From Trachythela sp. YZ-2020 (lineage: Eukaryota > Cnidaria > Anthozoa > Malacalcyonacea > Clavulariidae), in NCBI GenBank assembly GCA_016169945.1, contig JADLSH010000363.1:3486501-3550500 (forward strand): DNA of 64,000 nucleotides, read 5' to 3'. A program made the translations under genes and the position numbers. Positions 43,180 through 53,650 of the stretch are shown piece by piece. The notes beneath the pieces are model-generated. The model ran no database searches. It saw nothing but the letters and a program-made list of their open reading frames with translations, and was not told where the DNA came from. The number at the start of each line of letters is the position of its first letter. Position 1 is the stretch's first letter.

Positions 43180-44268
43180 TTGATGTTGTCAAACAATACC
43201 AGCACAATATATAATCATACAAATCAAACAGAGACGGACGGTGATTGGTTGAAATTATTAGCATTTCGGGAGCGACTTAACTTATCAGAGAAAATTATAT
43301 TAATTTTCATCACCATCTTCACAATTCTGGGAAATACTTTGGTTTTGGTTGTGACCTGGAGAGAAAGAAGTCTTCATCAACCAAATAAATATTTTATTGC
43401 TTGTCTGGCTGTCGCTGATATTTTGGTTGGAATGTTTATAGGACCACTGAAGTTGTATTCACGCATTGTCGGTGATGATTCGCTAACCACCATATCTATT
43501 CATCTTTGTCGTTTTATAGTGTGGATAGATACCTTTGCGTTAACAACATCTATCTATACACTGACCTTCATCAGTTTTGACCGATATCTTAAAATCAGTA
43601 AGCCATTTCGGTATAAATCACGAATGACAACTTCTACATCACTGAAAGTAATCTTCATCATTGTTTTCATTTCAACTGCCTTTGCCACTTACGCCGCCAC
43701 TCCTCATTCAGGGAGCTTCGGAATTCTTGCTACCAGCACCTTTTTATGCTCTAGCGCGAGCATTAATAAAATCAAAAGATTCTACACTTTTGTGTCAGTA
43801 AGTGCGTTTTTTCTACCAACCATAGTCATACTGATTATGTACACTCTCATTTTTGCTGTTGCTCATAAACGACAAAAAATGCTGCGAAATGGCGAACTGG
43901 GCCAAACGTCCAATGATCAGAACCAACGAACTGTCTTTCGTCAAGATATGAAAGTGATTAGAATGCTGTTGCTTGTCGTGGGAGTGTTTATATTTTGCTG
44001 GGGTCCTTACTTTATATTAGTATTGCTGGTATATTACTATCCAAATTTTATTGATAACAGGTTATTAAGCAACTATCGGTTCTCCACAATTTCTCTTGTA
44101 ACACGCACACTCCCACTGTTTAACAGTCTGTGCAATCCAATAATTTATGCTTGGCTGGACCAAACATACAGAGAAGCTTTCAAACATCTGTTTCAGCAAA
44201 TGATGTGTCGGGCAGACTCAAGAAGACAACAACCACCCATAGAGTTACGTCCACCGAGAATCAGATGA
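43180..44268 (+). CDS. Rhodopsin-like (class A) GPCR, intact, single exon
   Basis: 362 residues with an N-terminus rich in N-glycosylation sites (Asn5, 6, 12, 15) and seven hydrophobic segments. Landmarks: GNTLVLVV with Asn52 (TM1); LAVAD with Asp80 (TM2); Cys110 of the disulfide; Asp117 at the aminergic position 3.32; DRY at 134-136; Cys190 in the second extracellular loop; Pro213 (TM5); CWGP at 273-276; NP at 319-320 with Tyr323 (NPIIY). The Asp at 3.32 suggests a cationic amine-like ligand. The Trp and Tyr of TM7 that amine receptors usually have are missing, so the ligand is unknown and the subfamily may be cnidarian-specific. The protein sits in the plasma membrane and signals through G proteins. 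The start fits: Met-Met after the conserved leader. No intron is needed. The closest relative in the window is at 58668. Confidence 0.93.
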   Translation: MMLSNNTSTIYNHTNQTETDGDWLKLLAFRERLNLSEKIILIFITIFTILGNTLVLVVTWRERSLHQPNKYFIACLAVADILVGMFIGPLKLYSRIVGDDSLTTISIHLCRFIVWIDTFALTTSIYTLTFISFDRYLKISKPFRYKSRMTTSTSLKVIFIIVFISTAFATYAATPHSGSFGILATSTFLCSSASINKIKRFYTFVSVSAFFLPTIVILIMYTLIFAVAHKRQKMLRNGELGQTSNDQNQRTVFRQDMKVIRMLLLVVGVFIFCWGPYFILVLLVYYYPNFIDNRLLSNYRFSTISLVTRTLPLFNSLCNPIIYAWLDQTYREAFKHLFQQMMCRADSRRQQPPIELRPPRIR

Positions 44269-45700
44269 AGGAACTTATAAATTCACATGCGAAGACATAT
44301 TTTAGTTATAGTTTCGAAAAACATTTTCTATTTTACAGATTAATCGAAAAGCTGCACAAATTTTGTGTTTATCTGAGTTATAAATAAACGACAGCTCCAA
44401 GCCAATCGGCGTTAGCGCTTTAAAGAGCCTCAAGGAACAAAAAACGTTAAGGCAAACATTTTAATCCGTACACGTTTTTAAGCCAATGCACTTTAAAACA
44501 GGGTTAATAAATAACTACATTTTGTATATAGGTTAATGAATAAGGAGATTTGAAAGTCAATAGACCGAAATTTTGCAGGAACGAAAACATAGTGAAGCTA
44601 TTAGAATACTTGAAGTAATCCAGGTTGAATGGCTTGTATTTAACATTGAAATCCCACGATATGAGTAAACTGAGTGAATGTTTAACCTCAAGTTTAACAG
44701 TTCATAACTTATATACATTTGCTATAAAATCAAACAAGAACACTGACAATTAGAAGGAATTAAACTGCAAACAAACTATGCCAGTCTGTGTTATCATTTC
44801 ACATTTTGCGGTGACATTAATTATATTGTTGATTTGTATATAAGGACAGTTATTTGTGCATGTGTATTCAGACGTGACAATGTTTGTATGCATGCAGATT
44901 AAACCAAGATTTCTTCGGAACATTTTTAAGCAGTGGTAATTTGCCCGTGGTAAGCCGCGCTGAGCTTAAAAATAACCATGTATATATACTATACTGTAGA
45001 TAATTAGTGGCCATGTAAAATAACTTTATAATTCCCTTCCGCTGTAAAGATCGTTTATTCTAAGGTTAAAGGGATCTTATAGTTAGTTCCTAATCATTAT
45101 GCAAACAACTTATTTGAATGCTAAAATGAGATTTTAAAAAGTCCATCGGCATTGTATAAATAAAAAATGTATTAGGCTATAAACGTAATGAATTTCGTCA
45201 AGTTTAACATTGGTTGTCTTGTCTACTAAATGCTCTGTTTATATACCGAATGAATGAACGAACGATGAATGCCTGAATGAATGAAGTTTTTTTAAGCACA
45301 GAATTCACACTGGCTTACTTTTAGCTATTTTTAATGGTTCTGAACGCTATTTTATGATCATTATATACCATGAACTCGCCTCCATACATGTTCAATACTG
45401 TCGAATCGTCTCCATTCGCACGGTGATGGAGAGATTTGTAACTTGGTACTTCACATTCGTCGGCATAAGGCGAAACTATTTTGCGCAGTGTTTCGATTTG
45501 TTCCCTCTGCCCCAGTCGTTAGATTCGAGATCGCAGGTTCCTTCCGATGTATATAATGGGGGCTGTATTATATGCATATTTTAGCACTTTTATCGCTTTA
45601 TTTCTCGAGGAGGAAATGCGAGACTTTGTGTGAAGGAAAACATTATATATTCTTTCATTTAATTGAGCCTAAGTTGTTCTGAACTCTGTCTGACTTCCCC
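44269..45700 (+). repeat. Receptor-unit 2, 3' flank
   Basis: Matches 25618-27300 and 60100-62260. The first 90 bases keep the receptor frame's neighbours in other frames but no gene. The donor-like CAAGGTAAG site of units 1 and 3 is altered here (GAAGGAAAAC near 45632-45641). Confidence 0.7.
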
Positions 45701-47062
45701 TTTCGTTTCGAACAGACAGATCTGACGAATCGAACCATTGGTCAAATCGCTTGAGCCTATACTTTAAGCCCGTTTTCTACTTCAACCGTCTTGTACCGAA
45801 ACGTATCGCATTTCTTTATTTCCTGAGCAGTAAGATTGAAATAATAAGTTTAAAAAATAGAAAATTCTACGATACGTTATGATAGGGATGAAGGAGAAAA
45901 AGGCACTAGTCTTGCCTATCAATACGTGCTGATTTACAAATCTCTCCATGAAATTCTTGTCGAATGCACGGACTGGACGAATCGAACCAGTAGACAAATC
46001 TCTCTGAGCCCATACCTATATAAGCGAGCGGTCATTAATTATTGACGTACGGGAGAGCGAGTAAAAACCTCTCCAAAACCTTAGCACAAAATATAACGGC
46101 CTCTCATAAGATAGCTTATTTCCAATTTTTCACTTTTCAATATTTATCATAATGGAAATCAGTTCCAACACAGCAGCTTTCGATAGATTGTCAAAAGATT
46201 CAATCAGAGGTACGTCTATTTTAAGCAAGTGGAGCTAAGCTAGTGGGCACTTGCTTAAATTGAATGTTCTATAGAAAACATGCATGCACACACATTATAT
46301 TCCAAATCACTAAGACAAGCGAAACGAAAACAAGGCAGAATAATACTCTTGATTAACACATTTACATGGATTGGATAGTTTGTCTTTGTAGTGCAACATG
46401 AACTGTACAAGTTGGTACGCGGTTTATATCGGTCAAAAATCACAATTATCAATTTTCACTTACTCTTACGTACTTTTCCTCCTTATTTGAACATCTGCTC
46501 TGTATAACTACAAACTGCGAGACAGCAACCAATATTCCAGTGATTTTGAATCACGACCGGTAAAGCAACATTTGGGCAACTTAATAATGTTCTTGCCCAG
46601 TTTCGTTTGTTGAACACGTCTTACCCTGGCATGCAATTCTGCGAATTGTCATTGCTTTCATGATACGTTCTACTTCAGGCTTGCTGAAACTACTTCGGTA
46701 AAAGGAAATACGACTGAAAATAGCCGTTTTACAAAGCGAATTCTCTTGGAGCATGCACGTCTAATGACAAACGACTTAATCGAGCTTCCTTGCAGAATTT
46801 CGAAATAATTTGAATAACAAATCTTCTATTCTTTAGAAATCACCGATGCTCTTTAAAAAGGGGCATTCTTTCTTATCAGTCCATTGTCATCCAATGCACG
46901 TTACAATGGTCTATTGTTTTCCACTTTTTCATGCATTGACAATCATGCTGTACAGTATAAATCAATCTTAAGTCATTCCAACTGAGAGTATTGTCTTTCC
47001 TTAAGCCTGGTTCACACGAATGAGATAAGCATTGGCAGTATTACAAAGGAAAGCTCTCTCTC
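45701..47062. other. Intergenic, possible short first exon
   Basis: Some 45770-45990 sequence recurs at 62350-62560 (GTACCGAAACGTA, GATACGTTA). At 46152-46209 a frame MEISSNTAAFDRLSKDSIR ends at AGAG|GTACGT, a donor-like site; too short to name. The rest shows nothing. Confidence 0.35.
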
Positions 47063-47064
47063 TA

Positions 47065-47496
47065 TAGGGTGTATCAAAAAAACTGCAAATACCATAATTT
47101 GTATGCACGAGATCATACATTAGAATTTCAATGGCTGTGCAAATAATTACGCTTCTGGGATTTGAAAATACGTTTCCACGTGCAGTACTATCAAAATAAG
47201 CACACAAAGTGAATTAAAATTAGTTCGATTACGAATGGCTCAGCTAACAACAGAGCAAAGAGTATTTCTTGTTTTAAAGTACGCCCAAACTCAAAACTCG
47301 ACAGCAGTCATTCGTAAACTGAGCCATTCGTAATCGAACTCATAAGTTTAATTCACTTTGTGTGCTTGTTTTGATACCCCTGGGAAACGTATTTTCAAAT
47401 CCCAGAAGCGTAATTATTTGCACGCCATTGAAATTCTAATGTATGATCTCGTGCATACAAATTATGGTATTTGCAGTTTTTTTGATACACTCTGTA
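47065..47496. mobile_element. Mariner-type palindromic MITE, 432 bp
   Basis: Ends TAGGGTGTATCAAAAAAACT and its inverted partner (TACAGAGTGTATCAAAAAAA on the minus strand) with TA on both sides. The arms are about 175 bp, almost perfect. The short loop holds the start of a protein (47235). These features fit Tc1/mariner elements. No transposase remains. Confidence 0.85.
47235..47325 (+). pseudogene. Transposase N-terminal scrap (DUF4817-like)
   Basis: MAQLTTEQRVFLVLKYAQTQ continues to IRKL before the right arm begins. The 'EQRVFLV-KY' helix resembles the N-terminal helix-turn-helix (DUF4817) of mariner-related transposases. About 30 residues only. Confidence 0.55.
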
Positions 47497-47570
47497 TAGG
47501 TCTTAAAACGACATAGCGGAAAAATTATTATTTTGAAATGTGCTTTGTTCCGGCTTCGCTTATATCCTTA

Positions 47571-47702
47571 AAGGCTATTTCTCATATGTCGCAAGAATCG
47601 GCGATGTCCATTGTCGGTGGTCATTGGTGTGTAAAATGCTTTGTCTGTCGGCAGAGAATACAATAGATCGCCGACCATCGGCGACATATGAGAACTAGCC
47701 TT
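47571..47702. repeat. MITE, 132 bp
   Basis: Inverted ends AAGGCTATTTCTCATATGTC / complement (22 bp, one mismatch by eye) and an internal GGCGAT motif. Confidence 0.75.
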
Positions 47703-47715
47703 ATAAAGCTTGGAT

Positions 47716-47871
47716 TTCATATCTCGCCGATGGTCGGCGATGCTTTCTCAATACTATTGTCTTAGTTCATTGATGAATAAAATTATTTGTCTACCTGAAA
47801 TCATTTTCTCTTTGAATGACAACTAACAATGGTCCATGAGTACATCGGCCGACCATCGGCGACATATGAAA
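47716..47871. repeat. Foldback sharing ends with the 47571 MITE
   Basis: CATATCTCGCCGATGGTCGG at the left pairs with CCGACCATCGGCGACATATG at the right. The GCCGA(CC/TGG) motif is common to both elements, so they are one family. Confidence 0.7.
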
Positions 47872-47981
47872 ACCGGTGGCTTGTGCTTATGTCGATGTTC
47901 ATGTTGCACACTTCACATCCCTTTGTTTTACCTTTTGTCTTTGCTTATCCCTGTGCTTAACCAGACTTAGGGTGTGATTGC

Positions 47982-50279
47982 ATGGACGATCTAGCCCGGC
48001 TGAGCGGGCTAGTCCGGTTAATCGGTCTAGCCCGCTTACTGAACCTTAGCGATCACTCACTGAACCTTAGCGATCACTCACTGATATATTGCGTTTATAA
48101 AGCTGGTCAAGTTAAATCTCCTGGAAGAATAATAGAGCATCGTTCATTTAAACATTATTCTAAGTCGGCTTTTGTCGATGACTTTAAATCAATTGACTGG
48201 TCTTCGATAAGCGCTGAAGAAGATCTAGATCAAGCTGTACTTAAGTGGAATGCATTTTTTACAACAGTAATGGATAATCATGCTCCAATGAAAAAATCCC
48301 GAATACGAGGTATATCTACACCATGGATGACCGCTGATCTATCAGCATTAATGCAAAAGCGTGACGTTATTCATAGGAAAGCAATTAAGTCAAAATTATC
48401 AAATTACTGGTCTCAGTACAAAGTCCTCAGAAATAGAGTAAACAGCGAAATAAGGAAATGTAAAGCCGACTATTATTCCAAATTGATCGAGGATAATAAA
48501 AACAATTGTTGTGCACTCTGGAAAACTCTAAATATGATTCTTTCACGTAAAGAAACAAGTCCAGTCACCTGTATTGAAGCTGATAGAGTCATATATACTG
48601 AACCGAAATCCATTGCTGAGATACTAAATCAACATTTCTCAACCATCGGTACTAAAATTACTAACGGTTTAAGGTCTCTTTCATCTACAATATTTAACAA
48701 CAATGTCAACGGAACAATAAGTTTATCTACCACATTTGAAATTCAACCGATTACTACACAGTTTGTCCAGAAGGAATTATTAAAATTGAAACCAAATAAG
48801 GCAGTGGGTATGGACAAGATCAACGCCCGTTTTCTTAAAGACGCTGCCTATGTGATAGCTGAAAGCCTGACGAACTTGTTTAACCGGTCCATTGAGTCAT
48901 CGAATTTCCCATTATCATGGAAATTAGGAAAAGTAACAGCATTGTTTAAATCAGGGAACCGTTCAGATGCCAACAACTATAGACCTATTACTGTATTACC
49001 TGCTGTATCCAAGGTCCTTGAAAGGGCAGTTCATTGTCAACTGTACAATTATCTAAGTGTTAATAAGATCTTAACACCAAATCAGTTTGGTTTCAGACCA
49101 AGGTTGTCAACATCTATAGCATTGGCCCATTTCACAGATAACGTCCTTGATAATATGGACAATGGCTATTTCACCGGGGCTCTGTTTTTAGACCTGTCAA
49201 AAGCTTTTGACACCATCGACCACTCACTCTTATTAAAGAAATTGGACGCTATTGGTCTAAAAGGTAATACTGCAGATTGGTTTCGATCCTATTTGGGCAG
49301 TAGAACCCAAGTTACTAGTATCAATTCAGAAATTTCTCAAGTTGCTTCTATTAAAGTCGGGGTGCCGCAGGGAAGTATATTAGGACCATTACTTTTTTTG
49401 ATTTATGTGAATGATCTTTCATTATGCCAACTTTCAAGCAAGATTATTTTCTATGCGGACGATACTGTGATCTACCATTCGGCTAGAACGCTAGACGATA
49501 TTAGCGACATCTTAAATTCAGACCTGGATATTGTAACCAATTGGTTTAATCAACATTTATTATCTTTGAACACCTCTAAGAGTAAATTTTTACTATTTGG
49601 GAGTCCGCAAAAATTGAAAAAGATTGATGTTTCCAGTTTCAAAATTAGGACAGGAAATGATGAAATTGAAAAAGTGGGATCTGTCAAATACTTTGGTTTA
49701 ACCCTACATCAGTATATGACTTGGGATGAGCATATTGACAATGTTATTAAGAAGATAAACCAAAGACTTGGTGTTGTCTATAGGATCAAACATTTAATAC
49801 CTCTCACTACAAGACTAGTCCTATATAACTCCTTGGTCTTACCTCTGTTTGAATATGGAGATACTATATGGGGTGACAAGAACAATTCTACCTTGATGGA
49901 ACGTTTGCAAATTTTACAAAATAAATCGGCCAGAATTATTCTGGATTTACCCCCCGGGAGTTCAGCTACTGAAGCACTCAAATGTCTAAACATGAAACCA
50001 TTAAGTGAAAGACGTTTTTTTCACCGCTGCTGCTTGGCGTATAGGGGAATAAATCAAGTAATTGATTACGATTTCAATTTTACGTCCAATGTTATGTTTC
50101 ACTCCTATGATACCCGGACAAAAAACAATCTTCATCTGCCTCGTGTTCGGACTAATTGGGGGAAACAGAGGCTTGTTTACCATGCTGCTAGTGATTGGAA
50201 CTCATTGAACACAGATATAATAAATAGTAACTCCTTTTCTGTATTTAAATCACATTTTAGTGTTTCTAGTTACTATTGA
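47982..50279 (+). CDS. LINE reverse transcriptase ORF, 5'-truncated, intact RT
   Basis: The first 25-odd codons come from the Harbinger end; LINE sequence begins near LSDHSLIYCVYK, the very end of the endonuclease domain, preceded by a duplicated 21-bp stretch (CTGAACCTTAGCGATCACTC, 48038-48079). Then comes the connector (PWMTADLSALMQKRD), RT with LFLDLSKAFDTIDHSLL, GVPQGSILGPLLFLIYVNDL and FYADDTVIYHS (YADD active site), the thumb, and the C-terminal HSYDTRTKNNLHLP...NWGKQRL signature. No frameshift, so it is a young insertion. Without an endonuclease it is not autonomous. The 3' end has AAACAAAC-type repeats at 50482-50506. It is closest in style to CR1/L2-Rex1 elements and to the scrap at 33158. 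Confidence 0.88.
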   Translation: MDDLARLSGLVRLIGLARLLNLSDHSLNLSDHSLIYCVYKAGQVKSPGRIIEHRSFKHYSKSAFVDDFKSIDWSSISAEEDLDQAVLKWNAFFTTVMDNHAPMKKSRIRGISTPWMTADLSALMQKRDVIHRKAIKSKLSNYWSQYKVLRNRVNSEIRKCKADYYSKLIEDNKNNCCALWKTLNMILSRKETSPVTCIEADRVIYTEPKSIAEILNQHFSTIGTKITNGLRSLSSTIFNNNVNGTISLSTTFEIQPITTQFVQKELLKLKPNKAVGMDKINARFLKDAAYVIAESLTNLFNRSIESSNFPLSWKLGKVTALFKSGNRSDANNYRPITVLPAVSKVLERAVHCQLYNYLSVNKILTPNQFGFRPRLSTSIALAHFTDNVLDNMDNGYFTGALFLDLSKAFDTIDHSLLLKKLDAIGLKGNTADWFRSYLGSRTQVTSINSEISQVASIKVGVPQGSILGPLLFLIYVNDLSLCQLSSKIIFYADDTVIYHSARTLDDISDILNSDLDIVTNWFNQHLLSLNTSKSKFLLFGSPQKLKKIDVSSFKIRTGNDEIEKVGSVKYFGLTLHQYMTWDEHIDNVIKKINQRLGVVYRIKHLIPLTTRLVLYNSLVLPLFEYGDTIWGDKNNSTLMERLQILQNKSARIILDLPPGSSATEALKCLNMKPLSERRFFHRCCLAYRGINQVIDYDFNFTSNVMFHSYDTRTKNNLHLPRVRTNWGKQRLVYHAASDWNSLNTDIINSNSFSVFKSHFSVSSYY

Positions 50280-50700
50280 CATAGTTTTGAACTTTCGTAT
50301 GTAGTTCAGGTTTTTGAAGTTTTAATCAATTTGTAATATACTTACCATATTTGTGTACTAACTCTTAACTTATAATCTTAATTTAGACATTTTATATATT
50401 TTATTGTATAATATTGTATGATATTGTGCAGGTCCCTACTGAAAATCGCGTTTCGCGAGTAGGTTACCTGTTGAAATATTTATTAAACAAACAAAACAAA
50501 CAAATATAAATTGTATGTATTTTCAACTTTACGATTACATGACTCACTCTGGCTAGCCGGGCCAGCCCGCTTTGCCGAGATCCCGGCTATCGCAACCGGG
50601 CAGAAATTTCTGATTTAATTGCCTTCATCCCGCCAAACCGGGCTCCAATTGCTCTAATGCATGCGTTTTTCTCTCATTATCTTTCCTCGTGCAAACAAAT

Positions 50701-51060
50701 ATGGCGGACAAAAATGTGTCACAGCGTAAAACCGGTAAATCCAAGACGAATACGAAAGATAAGCGTTCAGTTCCCAAGATAAAGAAATTTATATAAATGG
50801 GATACATGCAGACATGGCCAATCTTCTTCTGAATACATTACTTGAATATAAATCCCTTATGCGATTTTAACGCGGATAAGTCTAAACAATACGAAGCTGA
50901 TTTATTCAAAATAAATACCGGCTTGAGAAGTTTATTGTTTACAATTTCAAAATTTCGCGCTCAATTTTCCCGCCAGCCCGCCACGCTTCAGCCCGGTAGC
51001 TCAGTACATATAAGTGTAATTGAAAAGTCGTCTCGTTTCGCCCGGCTGGCCCGGTTAAAT
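50701..51060 (+). pseudogene. Harbinger-associated protein N-terminal scrap
   Basis: MADKNVSQRKTGKSKTNTKD opens, then the frame breaks; other frames continue INGIHADMANLLLNTLLEYK and CDFNADKSKQYEADLFKIN. In position and style this fits the small Myb/SANT-like gene that Harbinger elements carry beside the transposase, but the similarity is weak. At least two frameshifts. Confidence 0.35.
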
Positions 51061-51096
51061 GGTTTATAGCCCGGCCAATGTATAATCACCCCCTTA

Positions 51097-51949
51097 ATAG
51101 GGGCCTGTTCATATGAACCGGGCTAGCCGGCACGCTTAGCCAGCTCAATATGCCGGGTAAGTTTTTCATTTGTTTCACATGAGGCGGGCTAGCCCGGCAA
51201 GCGCTAGCAAGAAATTCCCGCGTGATTTTGGCGGAAAGCGAAATCTATTTCTACTTTAAAAAACAATATTTATTTTGGCCAGCTGCTTCAAGAGGCTTAA
51301 TTTCGTTAATTCCTTACTTGTTTTTACTTTTAGACGGTTTTTATATGCCGAATAAAGCTTGCGCTTAAGCCATTGTTGAGATTGGGTAAATAAAAATGTC
51401 ACACTATTCCCAATTTCTCATTCGGTTACAAACCTCAGGTATAAATAATGAACGGTCCTTTATATACGCGAAGGCCGGCAAAAAGCGCATCGGAATAACA
51501 ATTGCGATTGATTGTTGCTTATTTCCCATGCATTAAGCATTAACTCTATTTTAGACCAGTCGTTTATTGTGTTGCCATAGCTAAGTGAGAATAAGAAATA
51601 AAACTAAACTAGCTTTTCCTAATTATATTCAAGTGCTCTATCAACAGTTCTAAACTATTCTCCCTAAAGATCCCTTGAATCAACGCTACTACAAAATTAT
51701 TTCCGGCGGAGCACTGGGAGAAAACGTGCGGTGTTTGGTGGAGTCATGCTGAATGTACTATACACTGTAGGAGCGGTTAAAAACAAAATTTAAGCAGACG
51801 AACCTTATTCCCATAAATTAATACATACCCTCAAACCTCTATATAGGTCTACCATGCATAATTAAGGCCTTACGTTTCTGATGTATTTTCAAATAGACAA
51901 AGTATAGTCTTGAAGGTGCATGTTTGTAGATAGAAATTTCGAGCGAAAA
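51097..51949. other. Second GCCGGGC-rich element end and intergenic DNA
   Basis: 51105-51230 begins GGGGCCTGTTCATATGAACC and carries several CGGGCTAGCCCGGC-type motifs related to the Harbinger ends. After 51240 nothing is recognisable. Confidence 0.45.
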
Positions 51950-52032
51950 TTATATACATATTTTAGACCTAACCAGGAGCAGCTGCGAAAAATGCACCTA
52001 TATATATATAGGCTCTCTGGCAAGAATTAAAT

Positions 52033-52080
52033 TCCCTTCGAATTCGGTGCAGTTCTCTGACCACCGAACTACAGAGTCTA
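52033..52080 (-). repeat. tRNA-derived SINE remnant
   Basis: Minus strand: GACTCTGTAGTTCGGTGGTC, then AGAGAACTGCACCG, a degraded tRNA head like that at 11972. Confidence 0.5.
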
Positions 52081-52220
52081 GTATAGTTTTCATAATTTAA
52101 TTTAAAGTAGAACTGTACCTGTAGAAGGTTTTACTTTTAACAAAAAGACAGATGTAAAAATAGATTAAAACACGGCTAAACATAAGTAATTTTTATTAAA
52201 GATGGGTCGTTTTTTAAGCC

Positions 52221-52320
52221 ATTTAAAACACTCGCAGTTCGTGCTTTATCAGATATAAAACACTCGTGCTGCGCACTCGTGTTTTATTTCTGATAAAGCA
52301 CTCCTGCTCGTGTTTTAAAT
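52221..52320. repeat. Foldback, 100 bp
   Basis: ATTTAAAACACTCGCAGTTC...GCTTTATCAGA pairs with TCTGATAAAGCACTC...GTGTTTTAAAT. The loop CACTCGTGCTGCGCACTCGTG is itself palindromic. Confidence 0.8.
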
Positions 52321-53195
52321 AGTACTTTGAAATGCTACAGTTGCTTATCTAATATCAACGTATATAGCTATATTTAGTCTATAGTCGGCTTTTTACGACC
52401 ACAGGTTTATCAGTTTATTTTATTAAACTGTCACGTGTTTTACTCTCTTTAAATAAAGTTATTTGAATTTGTATTTACGCTATTAACCAGCGTAAGGAAC
52501 TTGTACATTTACATGCGACGAAGCATTTTAAGAATACTTTCGACAAACATACCATGTTTACATCACTCTTAGTTAAACGACAGCGCTTAACCAATCAGCG
52601 TTCAAGCTTGTAGAACCCTGATCCTAATAGTCTAAGAGTAGTACGCTAAAACGAGCACGGTTAAAGGCGCATGCGCTTTCATTCGTAATATAAAAGCGTT
52701 GTGCGTCTATTAACGGCTATGTTTCCACTCAGATTCAAGGCTGTGACTTTAACAGAAATGATAATAACGAATTCAATAAAATTTTCAGCAACCAAAACGT
52801 TGAGGCAAATGCTCAATCCAGAGAAGTTTTTAGGCCCATGCGCTACCCGAGTTAATACAGTAAGTTTCTAGACCCAGAAATTTGGAAGTTGATAGACCTA
52901 TATTACTTCTAATGAACGCCAGAAAATGCGGATATCATGATACTGCAAATAATCCAAACTGTCCCGTATTAAACTTTGATATCCTATATGCGACTAGTCG
53001 ACTTGTCCTAGCGGAAGGCCGCGTGCGTAAACAGCAGCATCAGTTCATAAGTTTACTATAAAATCTATCTGAAGCCTAACAAGAACACAGACAAATTAGA
53101 TGAACACTTCAAACAAACCATGGTATACAATATTAAACTTTCTGAAACTAATTTGTTGATTTGTATCAGTTTTTTATGTGTTTATAGACAGGTGA

Positions 53196-53354
53196 GCGTG
53201 CTCAATAACTCGATTGAGCACGCTAAAAAAGCGCGGGAATTTAACAGCAGAAATTAAACTTGTTTTCACCCTATTTTTGTGTTGTTTTTTCATGGTTTAG
53301 CATGGTTCGTGCTCTCCCAATTTCCCGCGTGCTCAATAATTCGATTGAGCACGC
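53196..53354. repeat. Two copies of a 28-bp palindrome
   Basis: GCGTGCTCAATAACTCGATT... at 53196-53223 and the same with one change at 53327-53354, each its own near-perfect reverse complement. A CATGGTTTAG / CTAAACCATG pair also lies between and after them (53291 and 53353). Confidence 0.8.
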
Positions 53355-53650
53355 TAAACCATGAAAAAATTCTTAATTTTAATATAGATTATCACTTATT
53401 TCCAATATTGTCCGACACCGAGTTATACCTTAGTAATATATAGTCGACCGAGAAATTGAAAAGAAATTCAGTCGGGACAATGAAAGTTATTTAATGAGAG
53501 TAAAATAATTTTTCACAATTTTCGATCAGAACGTTTATTCAGTATTCACTATTGGTTTAACTTCCAATCTCACATGTCTATAGCTGTATATATTATGTTT
53601 TAGATATATTGATGTAGTTGATTACCCCTGAGTTGCATGTAGCCATTAGG

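Larger units (their letters stand above)
47967..51096 (+). mobile_element. Harbinger-type element hosting a LINE insertion
   Basis: The left end TTA|GGGTGTGATTGCATGG and right end CCAATGTATAATCACCCCC|TTA are inverted and flanked by TTA, the 3-base target typical of PIF/Harbinger. Subterminal AGCCCGGC/GCCGGGC motifs occur on both sides. About 2.47 kb of it is the later LINE (48045-50512). The rest (about 660 bp) contains a short coding scrap at 50701. Confidence 0.65.
51950..53650 (+). repeat. Ghost receptor unit: flanks without the GPCR
   Basis: 51955-52010 matches the 5' flank phrase TTTTAGACCTAACCAGGAGC (as at 16020, 16918, 57040). 52480-53160 matches the receptor 3' flank (GCTAAAACGAGCA, AACGTTGAGG(C/G)AAA, TTTAGGCCCATGC; compare 60110-60460 and 25780-26000). 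53580-53640 matches 26470-26520. No receptor codons lie between them. A tRNA-derived scrap lies at 52033-52080 (-). Confidence 0.6.
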
